Source: Bacteroides timonensis (GTDB taxonomy: Bacteria; Bacteroidota; Bacteroidia; Bacteroidales; Bacteroidaceae). From it: a DNA stretch of 34,432 bases. The stretch lies in contig NZ_CBVI010000053.1 in assembly GCF_000513195.1 (NCBI RefSeq), positions 1-34,432 of the forward strand. Direction: 5' to 3'. Shown one piece after another: positions 1 through 8,736 of the stretch. Below the pieces are notes generated by a model. It saw only the letters and a list, made by a program, of their open reading frames with translations, ran no database searches and was not told the DNA's origin. Numbering within the stretch: the stretch's first letter is position 1; every line of letters starts with the position of its first letter. A program made the translations under genes and the position numbers.

Positions 1-37
1 ATTGAAAATCCGCCGGGACGGGAAATTATATAAATAG

Positions 38-1457
38 CTAAAAAGCCAAAGAAGAACGAACTCTATAGTATTCGAAGCTCTTATAGTTCCAATCAGCGCC
101 GCCAGTGGGGAAGTACACGAAGCCAGCGCGGCTGCTGTTGCTGCCGTCCTCCGTACTCGACCAAAAGCCGACGTCGCCGAAAACGTTTGCGCTGCTATCG
201 CTCAATTTGCCAAATAGAGTGTTCAAATTCTCCTTTCCATCGGTACTCTGAATGCTATTATTTCCCCAGCAAATGTACTTCAATTCATCCAAATTAGGGA
301 GATACCAACCGCTACTGCCGGAAGGGGCAGCTACTGTATTGCCATAATCGGAAGCGGCACTACCGGCATTGTACCAAGTAGAAGAAGTACTCGCATCCTT
401 CAAGGCTACTACAAGGCCATGAATGTAACCACCCTCCGATTTATTGGTACTATTGTTCGTAATAAAGCTTGTTATCCACGCAATAGACTACACCGATACA
501 GGCTTGCTTCTGGGCTTCGGACAGCTTGTCCTTGCTTACCAGCGAGCCGTCGTTCATATAGAAATCGCCGACTTGCAGGGTGTGGGTCTTTGAAGTGATA
601 CCGCCATCCACTTTATAAAGTGCGTAGTTGGCGGTGGTGATGCCGTTGGGCGAAACGGCGTACTCTTTAGTGGCGGTGCTGCCATCGGCGAGCGTGCCGG
701 TGTAGCTGCCCATGAGGTCGGCGGCGGTGGTTTGGCCGGGTTTCACGAGGTAGCGGTACGTGCCGGGAGAGGGGTTGTACGGTGTGAAGCCATAGAAGCG
801 GGTATCGGGAGCTTCGGCTGTCCACGTGTAGTTCGCGTCGGTAGTGAGCGTGTATTTCGTCATCGGGGTTTCGATCACTACGAGTGCCATGGCGTGCGTC
901 ATGGTCAGTTCGAGGGAGTAAGTGCCGCCGGTCTGTTTTGCACCGATGGTGCCGCTGCCCGTCATCAGGTCGGAGGCGGTGTAAGCGGCGTGGGTGCCTT
1001 GGTCGGTGGCGGGTGTCCATGCCGAGATGAGGGGGGCAAAGAAGCCGGAGGCATCGGTGGCAGAGGCATCGGGTGTGCCTGTCAAGGTGGATTGATAGGG
1101 ATAGTAGGCAAAGTATTTCGCTTTTGCACCCTCGTAATACGCCTTGCCTGTCCAGCCTGTGCCGTTATGGGTAAGGGGGATGTTGCTACTGACGACTGCA
1201 TCGTCTACCACGGCATAAAGTCCGATTTGGTCGCCTGCGGTGAAGGTGGTGGCGTAGCCGTTGTCGGTGGCACGGGTTGCAGAGGAAGATTTGGCATTGC
1301 CGGCGGTGTAGCCGCCATCGGTGACGCTGATGGTGAGCGGTGTACCCTGCGGAGTATCGCCCCCTGTTGCAGAAAGCTCTTCTTTTTGGCAACCCACCGC
1401 CCCTGCTGCCAATACTGCCAGCAGCACAAGGCTTCGTATCGTTTTTATTGGTTTCAT
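38..1457 (-). pseudogene. Fimbrillin-like lipoprotein with FISUMP-type C-terminus, frameshifted
   Basis: A surface lipoprotein of the fimbrillin (FimA/Mfa-like) superfamily. The N-terminus has a signal peptide with lipobox LAAGAVGC, so it should be lipidated and exported. The N-terminal frame runs from 1457 to a TAG at 450-452. The C-terminal frame resumes by about 455 and ends at 38. Reading one base forward at about 450-456 joins ...KLYYE to NSTNKSEGG...IHGLVVALKD without loss, so the lesion looks like a one-base insertion. The C-terminal part (SGWYLPNLDELKYICWG, then GFWSSTEDG and YRVRSSLAF) is the FISUMP/DUF1566-like fold also seen in the next gene upstream. That gene starts 40 bp away and is a paralogue. 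It is either a recent pseudogene, a sequencing error, or a phase-variable site. No long homopolymer is present at the junction. Confidence 0.75.
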
Positions 1458-1496
1458 ATCGTGCTAAATAGATGAATTAGTAAATAGGTAAATAGA

Positions 1497-3230
1497 TTAA
1501 AAAGCAAAAAGGGCACGCACCCATAACTCATCGCTGTTCGTTAGGTTCTTAACGCCGCCGCCCACGTTGCCATTGATGAAGGCCACACCCCACGCGTGCT
1601 GGTTGTAGCGGGCATCCTCCGACGATGACCAGTAGCCCTCCGACCTGAAGCTGACAAATTTTGTACCGTCTGCTTTATCAAACTGACTATTCAACAGCTC
1701 CCGACCGGCTGTACTTGCGCTCGCTGCACCTTGACCCCAGCACATATACTTCAACTCCATAATGGAAGGCACGTACCAACCGCTACTATTCGTAGGGGCA
1801 GGATAATCTTTGCTGTACTGCTCAATGGCGGTGATGGGAAGAACTTTGAGGTCAGAGTTATTCTGCACATTAGAACTTTCGTTATAGGCTTTCAATGCCG
1901 CGGTATTGGCGTAGCCTTGATATTTATCCACCACTGTTATATCTACTTTATTTGCTCCTCTATCATCACTATTCGTCCAGTTGTTCACTTGCTCATAACT
2001 GGTACTCCAATACATCCAGGCAGCAGTGGAAGCCGAAGGCTGTTTGGCTTCGTGCAGTGCCACCACCAAGCCGTGGGGGGCGGTTCCATCGTAGCTGTCA
2101 CCACCCAATTTCGCTTTTAATTTCGTATCATCTTGCGCCACATCGCCCACCCAATAGACGATGCCCACTACCGTGCGCGATTGATTGCTTGCATCGGTCA
2201 ACACAGGCTTTACATCTTCTTTTACAAATGTTCCATCAACATATCGTTTTCGCAGTCCGCCGTCGCTCCATGTGCCGTCCGAGTAATAGTAATCTCCTAT
2301 TTTAAGGTCGGAAGCACTGAAAATAGTAACCTCTTTACTTGTCACATCACTTGTCGTCCCTGTCCAAGCCGTTGCTCCGGTTGCTGTGACGGTGATTCCG
2401 CTTTTCAGCACCGTAATATTATAGGTGTGTTGCTGCCCAGCGGCAAAGTCGGGGGTGGTGGAGTAATAGAACTCTTGCGAGCCGATGGTTACTTTAATAA
2501 ACCGCATGCTTGTGGTGCTCTTCTGCGGCACAAGCAAGGCTTGTACGGTTTTCTGATAGCCACTGGCGGCAGTGCCAAGCACATTTGGGGCGATGGAGGT
2601 GTTGCCCTGTGTGGTTTGTTGCGTCACGCTCCAATCGGTAGCTATCGCGCCCGAAGTGGTGGCTTGGTTCATGATGGTTACGGTGGCGTTCGTTACTTCG
2701 GTTGCCGTTACGCCGCCACCATTTTTCAGATTCACCACCACTTTTACGGGCAGGTGCTCGAAGGTCAGTGAAGAGTTGCCGTAGGTAATCTCTTTGGGGG
2801 CGGCATAAATCAGGTCGCTTGCCTGATAGCCGTCTGTGCCGCTCTGGTCTTTCTTCACGCTGAACGAAGTGGGTTTCGTGGCGGTGTACGGATACCATGC
2901 CGATACGATTTTCTCTTTGGTGGTGCTTTCCCAGTAGAACGGCTCTACGCCGGTGGCAGCCGAGAGCTTGCCGTCTGTGGCGGCGGTGTACTTCTTTGGG
3001 TTAGCAGTGCCTACCTGTACGGCTACTTCTTCTTTCCCTGCCCACGAGTTATCAGTGGTGGCACGGGTGGCAGTCACGCCCTCCACCGTTGTGGCGAACG
3101 TCATGGGGTATTTGCCTTCGGGCAGCGGCTCGCCTTGTTTGTCGTCGAAGTCGTTTTGCGAGCAGGCGGCTGCCAGCAGCAACGCTGCCGTCAACGTGCA
3201 TGCGGTCTGAAAGAATCCTTTTCGTTTCAT
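1497..3230 (-). CDS. Fimbrillin family lipoprotein with C-terminal FISUMP domain
   Basis: 577 residues. The signal peptide ends in lipobox LLAAACS, so this is an outer-surface lipoprotein. The N-terminal half is the fimbrillin-like beta sandwich with the usual landmarks: VTATRATTDNSW after the lipidated Cys, AWYPYTATKP, SDLIYAAP and LTFEHLPVKVVV. The C-terminal third (about 440-577) is FISUMP/DUF1566-like, with SSGWYVPSIMELKYMCWG, GYWSSSED and ELWVRALFAF. This domain is common at the tips of Bacteroidales fimbriae and on carbohydrate-binding lipoproteins, which suggests an adhesin or tip role (inference). It is intact, unlike its paralogue downstream. The start is the ATG at 3228-3230. Confidence 0.85.
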   Translation of the reverse strand: MKRKGFFQTACTLTAALLLAAACSQNDFDDKQGEPLPEGKYPMTFATTVEGVTATRATTDNSWAGKEEVAVQVGTANPKKYTAATDGKLSAATGVEPFYWESTTKEKIVSAWYPYTATKPTSFSVKKDQSGTDGYQASDLIYAAPKEITYGNSSLTFEHLPVKVVVNLKNGGGVTATEVTNATVTIMNQATTSGAIATDWSVTQQTTQGNTSIAPNVLGTAASGYQKTVQALLVPQKSTTSMRFIKVTIGSQEFYYSTTPDFAAGQQHTYNITVLKSGITVTATGATAWTGTTSDVTSKEVTIFSASDLKIGDYYYSDGTWSDGGLRKRYVDGTFVKEDVKPVLTDASNQSRTVVGIVYWVGDVAQDDTKLKAKLGGDSYDGTAPHGLVVALHEAKQPSASTAAWMYWSTSYEQVNNWTNSDDRGANKVDITVVDKYQGYANTAALKAYNESSNVQNNSDLKVLPITAIEQYSKDYPAPTNSSGWYVPSIMELKYMCWGQGAASASTAGRELLNSQFDKADGTKFVSFRSEGYWSSSEDARYNQHAWGVAFINGNVGGGVKNLTNSDELWVRALFAF

Positions 3231-3262
3231 ATTATCATTTCTTTTTTCGTTTCATTTTTCTT

Positions 3263-3355
3263 TTGTGCCATCGGCAGCAGCGACGCTGCCGGTATGCTAC
3301 CTTATAGGGTTACACACACTCCGGACTTAACGCATAGTGTCCGGCGGTGGCTGTT
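3263..3355. repeat. Intergenic structured element, copy 1
   Basis: About 93 bp that align with 4764-4857. Shared blocks are TTGTGCCA, TGCTACC(T)TTATAGGG, CTTCCGGAC or CTCCGGAC, TTACGC or TTAACGC, and GGCGGTGGCTGTT. A hairpin here pairs GGCAGC (3273-3278) with GCTGCC (3285-3290). The other copy has a different but still complementary pair at the same place, which supports a folded RNA or DNA structure rather than plain sequence identity. On the minus strand it lies after the inhibitor gene and before the fimbrillin start, so it could be a terminator or a 5' UTR element. Confidence 0.6.
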
Positions 3356-3374
3356 TCTTCTGTCTGTTATCGCG

Positions 3375-3932
3375 TCAGAACTCCACGATGCTTTCCAATA
3401 CCGGCTCACCTTTCAGCGGGGCATAAATAGTAACTTTGGCAAAGCCGAACTTCGGTTCGCGGGTGACGGTCTTTGTCATGCAGTAGTAGCGGTAGTTGTA
3501 TCCTGCCACCAACTGTTTGGCTACCAGCATCGGGATGTAATCCACGCCTTTCAGCACCATGCAGTTTTGGAAGATTACCTTCTCTTCGTCTGTCAGCGGT
3601 TCGTATTCGCCCCAGTCGCCTACTTTGGCTGCATTGGCAACGGCTTCTTCCGCAGTAACCACGGTATAGGGGAATACGTCTTCATAAAGCACTTCCTTCG
3701 TGTCGCGATAGTAGGCGAACTGTATTTCCGCCTGTCCCGGATTCAGGAACTGAAAGGTGAATGACTGTACAGTCATACTGCCGGGCTTGCTTTCGTCAGC
3801 CGGTTCCACGGTCTCTTCCAAAAGGGCGACTCCACCGTTCAAACGGACCAGAGCGTAACGATAACCGCTGCCAGCGTGTGAGGTGCGGCGAATGGTGATG
3901 GTATCACCTACTTTAAATGCTTTTCTAATCAT
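3375..3932 (-). CDS. Two-domain cysteine protease inhibitor (chagasin-like plus cystatin-like)
   Basis: 185 residues with no signal peptide. Residues 1 to about 105 match the chagasin (MEROPS I42) pattern: VGDTITI, then a GSGYRY loop at 21-26 in place of the family NPTTGY, and a second conserved stretch FTFQFLNPGQAEIQFAYYR. Residues about 115-185 look like a cystatin-type inhibitor: LTDEEKVIF, LKGVDYIPMLVAK, and QLVAG at about 140-144 in the position of the cystatin QVVAG loop, followed by FAKVTIYAPLKGEP. Both folds inhibit papain-like enzymes. A protein resembling a cysteine peptidase lies about 3.3 kb upstream on the same strand (7185-7928), so self-protection or an inhibitor-protease pair is possible (inference). 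The assignment rests on motifs only. Confidence 0.65.
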   Translation of the reverse strand: MIRKAFKVGDTITIRRTSHAGSGYRYALVRLNGGVALLEETVEPADESKPGSMTVQSFTFQFLNPGQAEIQFAYYRDTKEVLYEDVFPYTVVTAEEAVANAAKVGDWGEYEPLTDEEKVIFQNCMVLKGVDYIPMLVAKQLVAGYNYRYYCMTKTVTREPKFGFAKVTIYAPLKGEPVLESIVEF

Positions 3933-4116
3933 AACAATACGTGTTTTTAAAGATGTTAAAATCAGTAAGGTTCTAATGACCGGGGGCTTGCGCCGCCCGG
4001 CTTTGCTTGAGAGTGTCGTTTCCGGGAGGAGGCATTGCCCCTGCGGAAACCGTTGCGTTTCAAATATATTTTTCTATCTTGCCGCCTTTCGCCGGGACGG
4101 GTATCGCCAAACATAT

Positions 4117-4605
4117 TTATTCTTTCCGATTTATATTCCGGTTGATTTCCTTTACCAAGGTTTGGAAATCTGAAGCAAGTATTTCTTGTCCTTTTATCGC
4201 GGTATTATCAGCCTTCTCTCCGTTTAACATTAAGTTCTGCCGCGTAAAATCTCCCACCACAATGCCGTCGGCTGATACTTCCAATATGTCTTGGGAAATC
4301 TTGATGCCATGCACCCCTGATGCCCATACCCAATCCACCAAGATGCTGGCAATGGACTGGTTCTGTCTCTCGTCGGCTTTTCAGCGATCCCAATAGTAAG
4401 TTTTCAGGATGTCGGTCTATTCGTCGTCCGAGAGTTTCTTCAAGTCTTCCACTGTAGGTTCGGACTTCTCTTTCTTTTTGCAGTACTCTTTGTAAGTACC
4501 AATGGTTACTCCCTTATTGGTAGCTCCGCCAAGGTCTGCGGGGTCGTTCACGAATCCGCCTTCCCATTTCAGGATGAACGGTTTTAACTTTCTTACGTCT
4601 GCCAT
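4117..4605 (-). pseudogene. GH108 N-acetylmuramidase (DUF847-type) with two in-frame stops at Trp positions
   Basis: A peptidoglycan-cleaving muramidase of the kind used by phages and secretion loci. The N-terminus carries the catalytic-Glu motif [20 protein letters not shown], with Glu at about residue 15, and the C-terminus has [15 protein letters not shown]. Codon 63 is TAG (4417-4419) after LSDDE, and codon 75 is TGA (4381-4383) after YYWDR. In the family both positions are normally Trp (DEEW..., YWDRWKAD). Each is one G-to-A change from TGG. The frame is otherwise open to 4117 with well-preserved family sequence. It is a recent pseudogene unless stops are read through. The TGA is followed by A, the TAG by A. 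Confidence 0.75.
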
Positions 4606-4639
4606 AATCTCTCGTTTTTAATTTCGTTAATATTCTTAC

Positions 4640-4727
4640 TTCTGACTTTCCTTTCCCGATTCACTGACTTGAGATGATTGAGTCAGCGACTTGTGCGCTT
4701 CTTGTCGCCGATTCGAGGAAATGAGAT
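4640..4727. repeat. 22-bp phased degenerate repeat array upstream of the muramidase gene
   Basis: Four units with an exact 22-bp period. Their cores are CTGACTT (4642), CTGACTT (4664), GCGACTT (4686) and CCGATTC (4708). The same core and the same period recur upstream of traE (31839-31904). The array sits 35-120 bp upstream of the start codon at 4605, where a regulator or DNA-bending protein could bind one face of the helix. Confidence 0.5.
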
Positions 4728-4763
4728 TGTTGTATTCATTGTTCTTTTAGTTACTTTTTTCTG

Positions 4764-4857
4764 TTGTGCCACCGCCCCGGCGAGAGGGGCAGTTGCTACC
4801 TTTATAGGGGCGGCTCGCTTCCGGACGTTACGCTCGCGGTGTCTGGCGGTGGCTGTT
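4764..4857. repeat. Intergenic structured element, copy 2
   Basis: Second copy of the element at 3263-3355. The variable hairpin is GCCCC (4774-4778) with GGGGC (4786-4790). On the minus strand GCCACCGCC near the start pairs with GGCGGTGGC near the end, closing the whole element. It lies between the end of the 768-residue gene (4864) and the 22-bp array. Confidence 0.6.
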
Positions 4858-4863
4858 CTATAA

Positions 4864-7170
4864 TCAAACGTTTCCTTTTTGACATTGTTCCGGTTTTTGC
4901 TTCATCTTTTCCAGCATCTCTTTATAGTCATTTACAAATTTGGCTATCGTCACATATCCCGCAGCTGCTTCAGTCTCGGAGATGTCATCTAAGATAACAC
5001 TTTTGTCTGCCGGTGTGGCTTGAAGGTAGTATCCGATAATTTGAGGGGTATCAAATTTAACTGTCACACTCTTTTCTCTGGCTTCACTATGCGCGCCCGA
5101 TGTCGAGAATGAGCTGTTTGAACTTTTCGATCCGCTAAAAAACAAGAAACCGCCGCCATGAGACGCATGCTCTTCGGTTGAGTGTGCGAATGAAGAGAAT
5201 GAACTGTCTTCCGAAGTTATCTGAAGAGAGATATCACGCGCTATAAGCATAGCTACCGGATAACATGGCAAGATATAACTCCCGCTCATGTCTTTCAACC
5301 GTTCGTCGGTCATCTCTGTGTAATCTTCGCTGGGCGAGACGCGGGAAGTGGAGACGTTGAACATGTCTTTGGAAAGAACAAATACTCCCGGATTGAACCA
5401 TTCCCGCTCAATTCCCACTTTTGCAACGTTCATTCCCAAACGCACTGTTGACGATTGGTTATTGGTCATACTATCAAAACCGGAAGAAGAGCTCTCTTCT
5501 TTGGATGAATATCCGCCAAACCAGAAGTTGACGCCACAAGTACTGTTCGATGCGCTCGCATACTTTGTTGTTTGGGTATCCATAGTCGAGGCGCTGGTTT
5601 CAATAATAATCTGGGTAAAACCTGTAGGGACTTCCGGCGGCGTCACATCGCTGATTGATGCGGTGGCATTGTCTTTCGACTTCAATGCCGATGATATTTG
5701 TATCTGCGTTTGGATATCCCGTATCTGCATATCAAGCCTGTCGAGTTGCTCCTTCATAGGCGAAAGAAGGTTTTTCAGAGATGACAGATTCTTTGCGTTA
5801 ATCACATTCATTAGAGCCACAGATAGTTGTTGTGATGCATTTACTAAATCATTTTGGGCATTCACTCCTTCTTTTACCGCTTTACTCAAATCATCGATGA
5901 GATCTTCAATCTTTTGTCCCTCATTTAGTTTATGCCCGGCAGCCAGTTTTGCAAGAATGCCGTTAGGAATTGATTCGAACATCGAAGCAACGTCCAGAGC
6001 GGTGGTTATGACAGTCTTAATACCTTCTCCATATTTTGTTATCAAGTTAGTTTCTGCTTCATCAAGCTTTCCCTTGGCATCATCAACTTCTTTCTTCAAG
6101 CTCGACACTGTACTGTCTTCCGGTATCAAAGCAACTATCTCATTTATTCTGGCATCCAAAGCTATTCTTCTGGACGACAGGCCTGTCAGCAACATAGAAA
6201 GTGCTTCCGGAGTTTTCAACAAATCAATTGGCGTGAAAGAAGTACCCAGCAACTCGAACCAATTCGTGGGATTGAATTTTACCGGGTACACAAATCCGCC
6301 GTCAGGCGTGAGCTTTTGGGTATTTTGCAGGGTTTCTCTGGCTTGCTCCAGTTCAGCGCCCGAACCGCTATCCAATATTCCAGCCAGAATATCCATATCG
6401 TTGGGAGAAAAAACGGACAATACTTTTGCCCGCTTTTCATTCAAGGCTGTAATTTGGCTTTGGGCTACCGTTTCGTACCATTCAAGATAGGCGTCATTAT
6501 ACTTCATATTACTTGCGGCATCCGTGCCGGGGAATAGCTTACGCAATCTTTCCTTAGCTGCATTTTGCTTTTCCGCCCATGCTTTTTCTTCTGCCACATA
6601 TTCATCATATAAGCGATAAAAGACCTCCTGCAAGGTATAAGTCTTATTATCCCCTTCTCCAAAGTCATATGGATAGATAGTCAGCAACAGTTCACGCAAC
6701 TGATTTTTCGCCACTGCAATCTTTTCATTCAACTTGGGAGTCAATGTATCCAGTGCAGAACGGTACTGGTAAGGCAACATCAAGCCATTATCAGCTCCTA
6801 CCACATGGCCGGGGTCAAATAGTTTGTTTGCCAGCCTCGATTCATTCGCTTCAATTGTCGGGCCTTTAGGAGCATTGTTCTTGTAGTCATACGTAAAATC
6901 TTCGGGCGATAAGGCCTGGCCCGGCAATGTGATGCATAGGTACTGATGGGGATCATCGCCACCAATAACATCTACAATCTTATCATAGATGATGTCGAAG
7001 AAAGATTTACTTTCTTCTGCATTTCCGCCAACAGCCTCGTATCCTAAAAGCCGGCTTGCGTTACTAGTTTTCTTCTCACCAGTCGGTCTGTCCAGTTTCA
7101 CTTCTTCGTGTCCGACTTTTACTTCCTCCCCGGAAAGAGGAGTATTTGGGGATTTATTTGTTTCAGTCAT
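4864..7170 (-). CDS. Large coiled-coil protein of unknown function
   Basis: 768 residues with no signal peptide or membrane segment that I can see. I do not recognise the family. The N-terminal 130 residues are mixed, with YLCITLPGQALSPEDF. Residues about 130-250 and 340-540 are long, charged, heptad-like helices. The C-terminal 230 residues are rich in beta-type and Ser sequence, with VNFWFGGYSSK, EREWFNPGVFVLSK, SGSYILPCYPVAMLIARD and VKFDTPQIIGYYLQATP. A helical stalk with a beta-rich head resembles pore-forming or contractile-device effectors in outline only (inference). It starts 14 bp after the stop of the peptidase-like gene at 7185, so the two are probably translated from one message. 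Confidence 0.6.
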   Translation of the reverse strand: MTETNKSPNTPLSGEEVKVGHEEVKLDRPTGEKKTSNASRLLGYEAVGGNAEESKSFFDIIYDKIVDVIGGDDPHQYLCITLPGQALSPEDFTYDYKNNAPKGPTIEANESRLANKLFDPGHVVGADNGLMLPYQYRSALDTLTPKLNEKIAVAKNQLRELLLTIYPYDFGEGDNKTYTLQEVFYRLYDEYVAEEKAWAEKQNAAKERLRKLFPGTDAASNMKYNDAYLEWYETVAQSQITALNEKRAKVLSVFSPNDMDILAGILDSGSGAELEQARETLQNTQKLTPDGGFVYPVKFNPTNWFELLGTSFTPIDLLKTPEALSMLLTGLSSRRIALDARINEIVALIPEDSTVSSLKKEVDDAKGKLDEAETNLITKYGEGIKTVITTALDVASMFESIPNGILAKLAAGHKLNEGQKIEDLIDDLSKAVKEGVNAQNDLVNASQQLSVALMNVINAKNLSSLKNLLSPMKEQLDRLDMQIRDIQTQIQISSALKSKDNATASISDVTPPEVPTGFTQIIIETSASTMDTQTTKYASASNSTCGVNFWFGGYSSKEESSSSGFDSMTNNQSSTVRLGMNVAKVGIEREWFNPGVFVLSKDMFNVSTSRVSPSEDYTEMTDERLKDMSGSYILPCYPVAMLIARDISLQITSEDSSFSSFAHSTEEHASHGGGFLFFSGSKSSNSSFSTSGAHSEAREKSVTVKFDTPQIIGYYLQATPADKSVILDDISETEAAAGYVTIAKFVNDYKEMLEKMKQKPEQCQKGNV

Positions 7171-7184
7171 AATCTATTGATTTA

Positions 7185-7928
7185 TTAAGAGTGGGTAACC
7201 ATGAAATAACCTACAAAATAATGATAGTCAACTGTATTTCCTTCATAAACATAAGTTCTATTGCATTGATTGGGTGGATTTTTTGCATTTATAGGTTTTT
7301 CTGATGCATCAGTTTTCACAGCAGGAAGATAGCCAATCTTATGAGACCATTCTCCTAAAATACCCAGCTTGTACCAATGATAATCAAAGAACAAATCTTT
7401 AGCATAAGATGCTAGACAAAGAGCAACCATATATTCATTATTATTAGGGGTATCTGCAAGAGTACAAACTCTTAAGTTGTTTTTTTTGTCCAATAGTCCA
7501 GAACTGGCATCCGCTATAGAATTTTCTACTATAATTTTAGCTGCTGTATCTAAATTTTGTACACACAACGGCATTTTACGACTCAATATTTCACCTGGCT
7601 GTAGTTGGGCTCCATTTACAGCTACAGTCACATTCATAGCATGGGCATAGCAATTGGCCTTTAGAATGTTATCACTCGAATTCCAAAAAAGAGGGTTGAA
7701 GACTGGATGTCCATTGATAGTGTAATTGTCGGCATCGTGAACAGTAGCTGGTGTGTTTGCACCTAAGTTACAGATCTTAATCAGTTCGTCCGGTTCATAA
7801 TTTACCATCATTCGCAGTTCCTCCGGCAATGACAGGTAGTATTCAAACCATATTTGCGTTTCCGGTGAAAGGCTTTTCAATAATTCTTCACTAATTTTTT
7901 TACCTTTATAGACGATACTTCTTTCCAT
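7185..7928 (-). CDS. Cysteine-peptidase-like hypothetical protein
   Basis: 247 residues with no signal peptide. Seen in the sequence are NCYAHAMNV at about 92-100, DYHWYKLG and GEWSHKIG near 180-195, and DYHYFVGYFMV at the end. A Cys at the head of a helix followed by conserved His-aromatic motifs recalls papain-like or NlpC/P60-like enzymes; I infer Cys in NCYA and His in HWY or WSHK as candidate catalytic residues. Base composition is visibly more AT-rich than the fimbrillin genes around it, which suggests recent acquisition. It is upstream of and close to the coiled-coil gene. A cysteine-protease inhibitor lies in the same group of genes. A non-enzymatic role is also possible. Confidence 0.5.
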   Translation of the reverse strand: MERSIVYKGKKISEELLKSLSPETQIWFEYYLSLPEELRMMVNYEPDELIKICNLGANTPATVHDADNYTINGHPVFNPLFWNSSDNILKANCYAHAMNVTVAVNGAQLQPGEILSRKMPLCVQNLDTAAKIIVENSIADASSGLLDKKNNLRVCTLADTPNNNEYMVALCLASYAKDLFFDYHWYKLGILGEWSHKIGYLPAVKTDASEKPINAKNPPNQCNRTYVYEGNTVDYHYFVGYFMVTHS

Positions 7929-8042
7929 AATAAGTTAATTTTAATATTAAATAATGTTCATATTTTTCCGCTACGCTTTTAGTTTGTACATTCATTCACT
8001 CATAATGAAGATTCAAATCTTCGAGGAATTTTTATGCGTGAC

Positions 8043-8510
8043 TTATCCCGGCACACTTTCATCCTGGTCACCGTCACCGTCACCGCCTTGTAAGGGGTCT
8101 TGTTCTTTGGTGTCGGGCGAAAGTTCAATCCATTCCAGCGTGTCGCTGTCCACGAGGGCACGGGTGTAGGTGCCGTTGCTCAGCTTGCTGCGTTCGGGGA
8201 TGAACTCGATGCGCACGGCTTGCACCTGTTTGTCGAAGTTGAAGTCCTTGAGGTCTTTCACGCCCCGGGTGTCGAGCACGTAGCGGAAGTAGCCCAGTCC
8301 TTTGATGTGGACGCTCTTGCCCTGCGCCATGCGGGTGTGCATCACCGGGGCGATGTCGCCCAGCACGGCCTGAACGTCGGAGTTGCTTACTGTGGAGATT
8401 CTCGCCAGGTCTCGGGCGATTACCTCCGTTTCCACCGGTTTGCCCTGCACGATGGCCTGGGGATAGTAAACCGCGTTTTTTCTGTTGTATGCTTTTTTCC
8501 AGAACGGCAT
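8043..8510 (-). CDS. HU-like DNA-binding protein
   Basis: 155 residues with the layout of Bacteroidales HU-related proteins: YYPQAIVQGKPVETEVIARD, a helix pair, then KSVHIKGLGYFRYVLD in the place of the HU beta arm, and a long acidic tail ending in GGDGDGDQDESVPG. In this order such proteins often sit next to muramidase or amidase genes, as here. They probably bind DNA or act as structural nucleoid proteins. It would be the first gene of the HU, peptidase-like, coiled-coil group. A 22-bp repeat array lies 93-180 bp upstream. Confidence 0.75.
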   Translation of the reverse strand: MPFWKKAYNRKNAVYYPQAIVQGKPVETEVIARDLARISTVSNSDVQAVLGDIAPVMHTRMAQGKSVHIKGLGYFRYVLDTRGVKDLKDFNFDKQVQAVRIEFIPERSKLSNGTYTRALVDSDTLEWIELSPDTKEQDPLQGGDGDGDQDESVPG

Positions 8511-8602
8511 AATCAGTTGTTTTAAGTTTGTTAATTGTTTTGCTTGTTCTCGCTCATTTCCTCAAGGAGGCGCTACGGATAGTTGCAGAAGGGGTGTCGC
8601 TT

Positions 8603-8690
8603 TGAGTTGCTCAAGGTAGTACATCGAGCATGTCAATGTACTACTTCGAGCGTGTCAAAGTACTACCTTTACAAGGTCAAGGTAGCGCAG
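8603..8690. repeat. 22-bp tandem repeat, four units
   Basis: Units at 8603, 8625, 8647 and 8669, each 22 bp. The two central ones share CGAGC, TGTCAA and GTACTAC at identical places. The outer ones are degenerate (CTCAAGGTAGTAC and GGTCAAGGTAGCGC). No spacers and no long palindromes are present, so this is not a CRISPR. It lies in the 226-bp gap between the fimbrillin stop at 8737 and the HU-like start at 8510. Possible operator array or terminator-proximal repeat. Confidence 0.65.
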
Positions 8691-8736
8691 TGTTTGGGGA
8701 AGTGATTGATTTGTTCATTTTTGTTTAATATTATTG

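Noticed and set aside
732..1475. Long plus-strand ORF over the fimbrillin gene
   Set aside because: Shadow of the minus-strand lipoprotein; Cys/Gly-rich with no family look and the wrong strand for its surroundings.
5348..6490. 380-codon plus-strand ORF inside the coiled-coil gene
   Set aside because: Antisense shadow; the minus-strand frame has clear heptads and good spacing to its neighbour.
8603..8690. CRISPR-like array
   Set aside because: The 22-bp units are contiguous and degenerate, have no spacers, and no cas genes are present.
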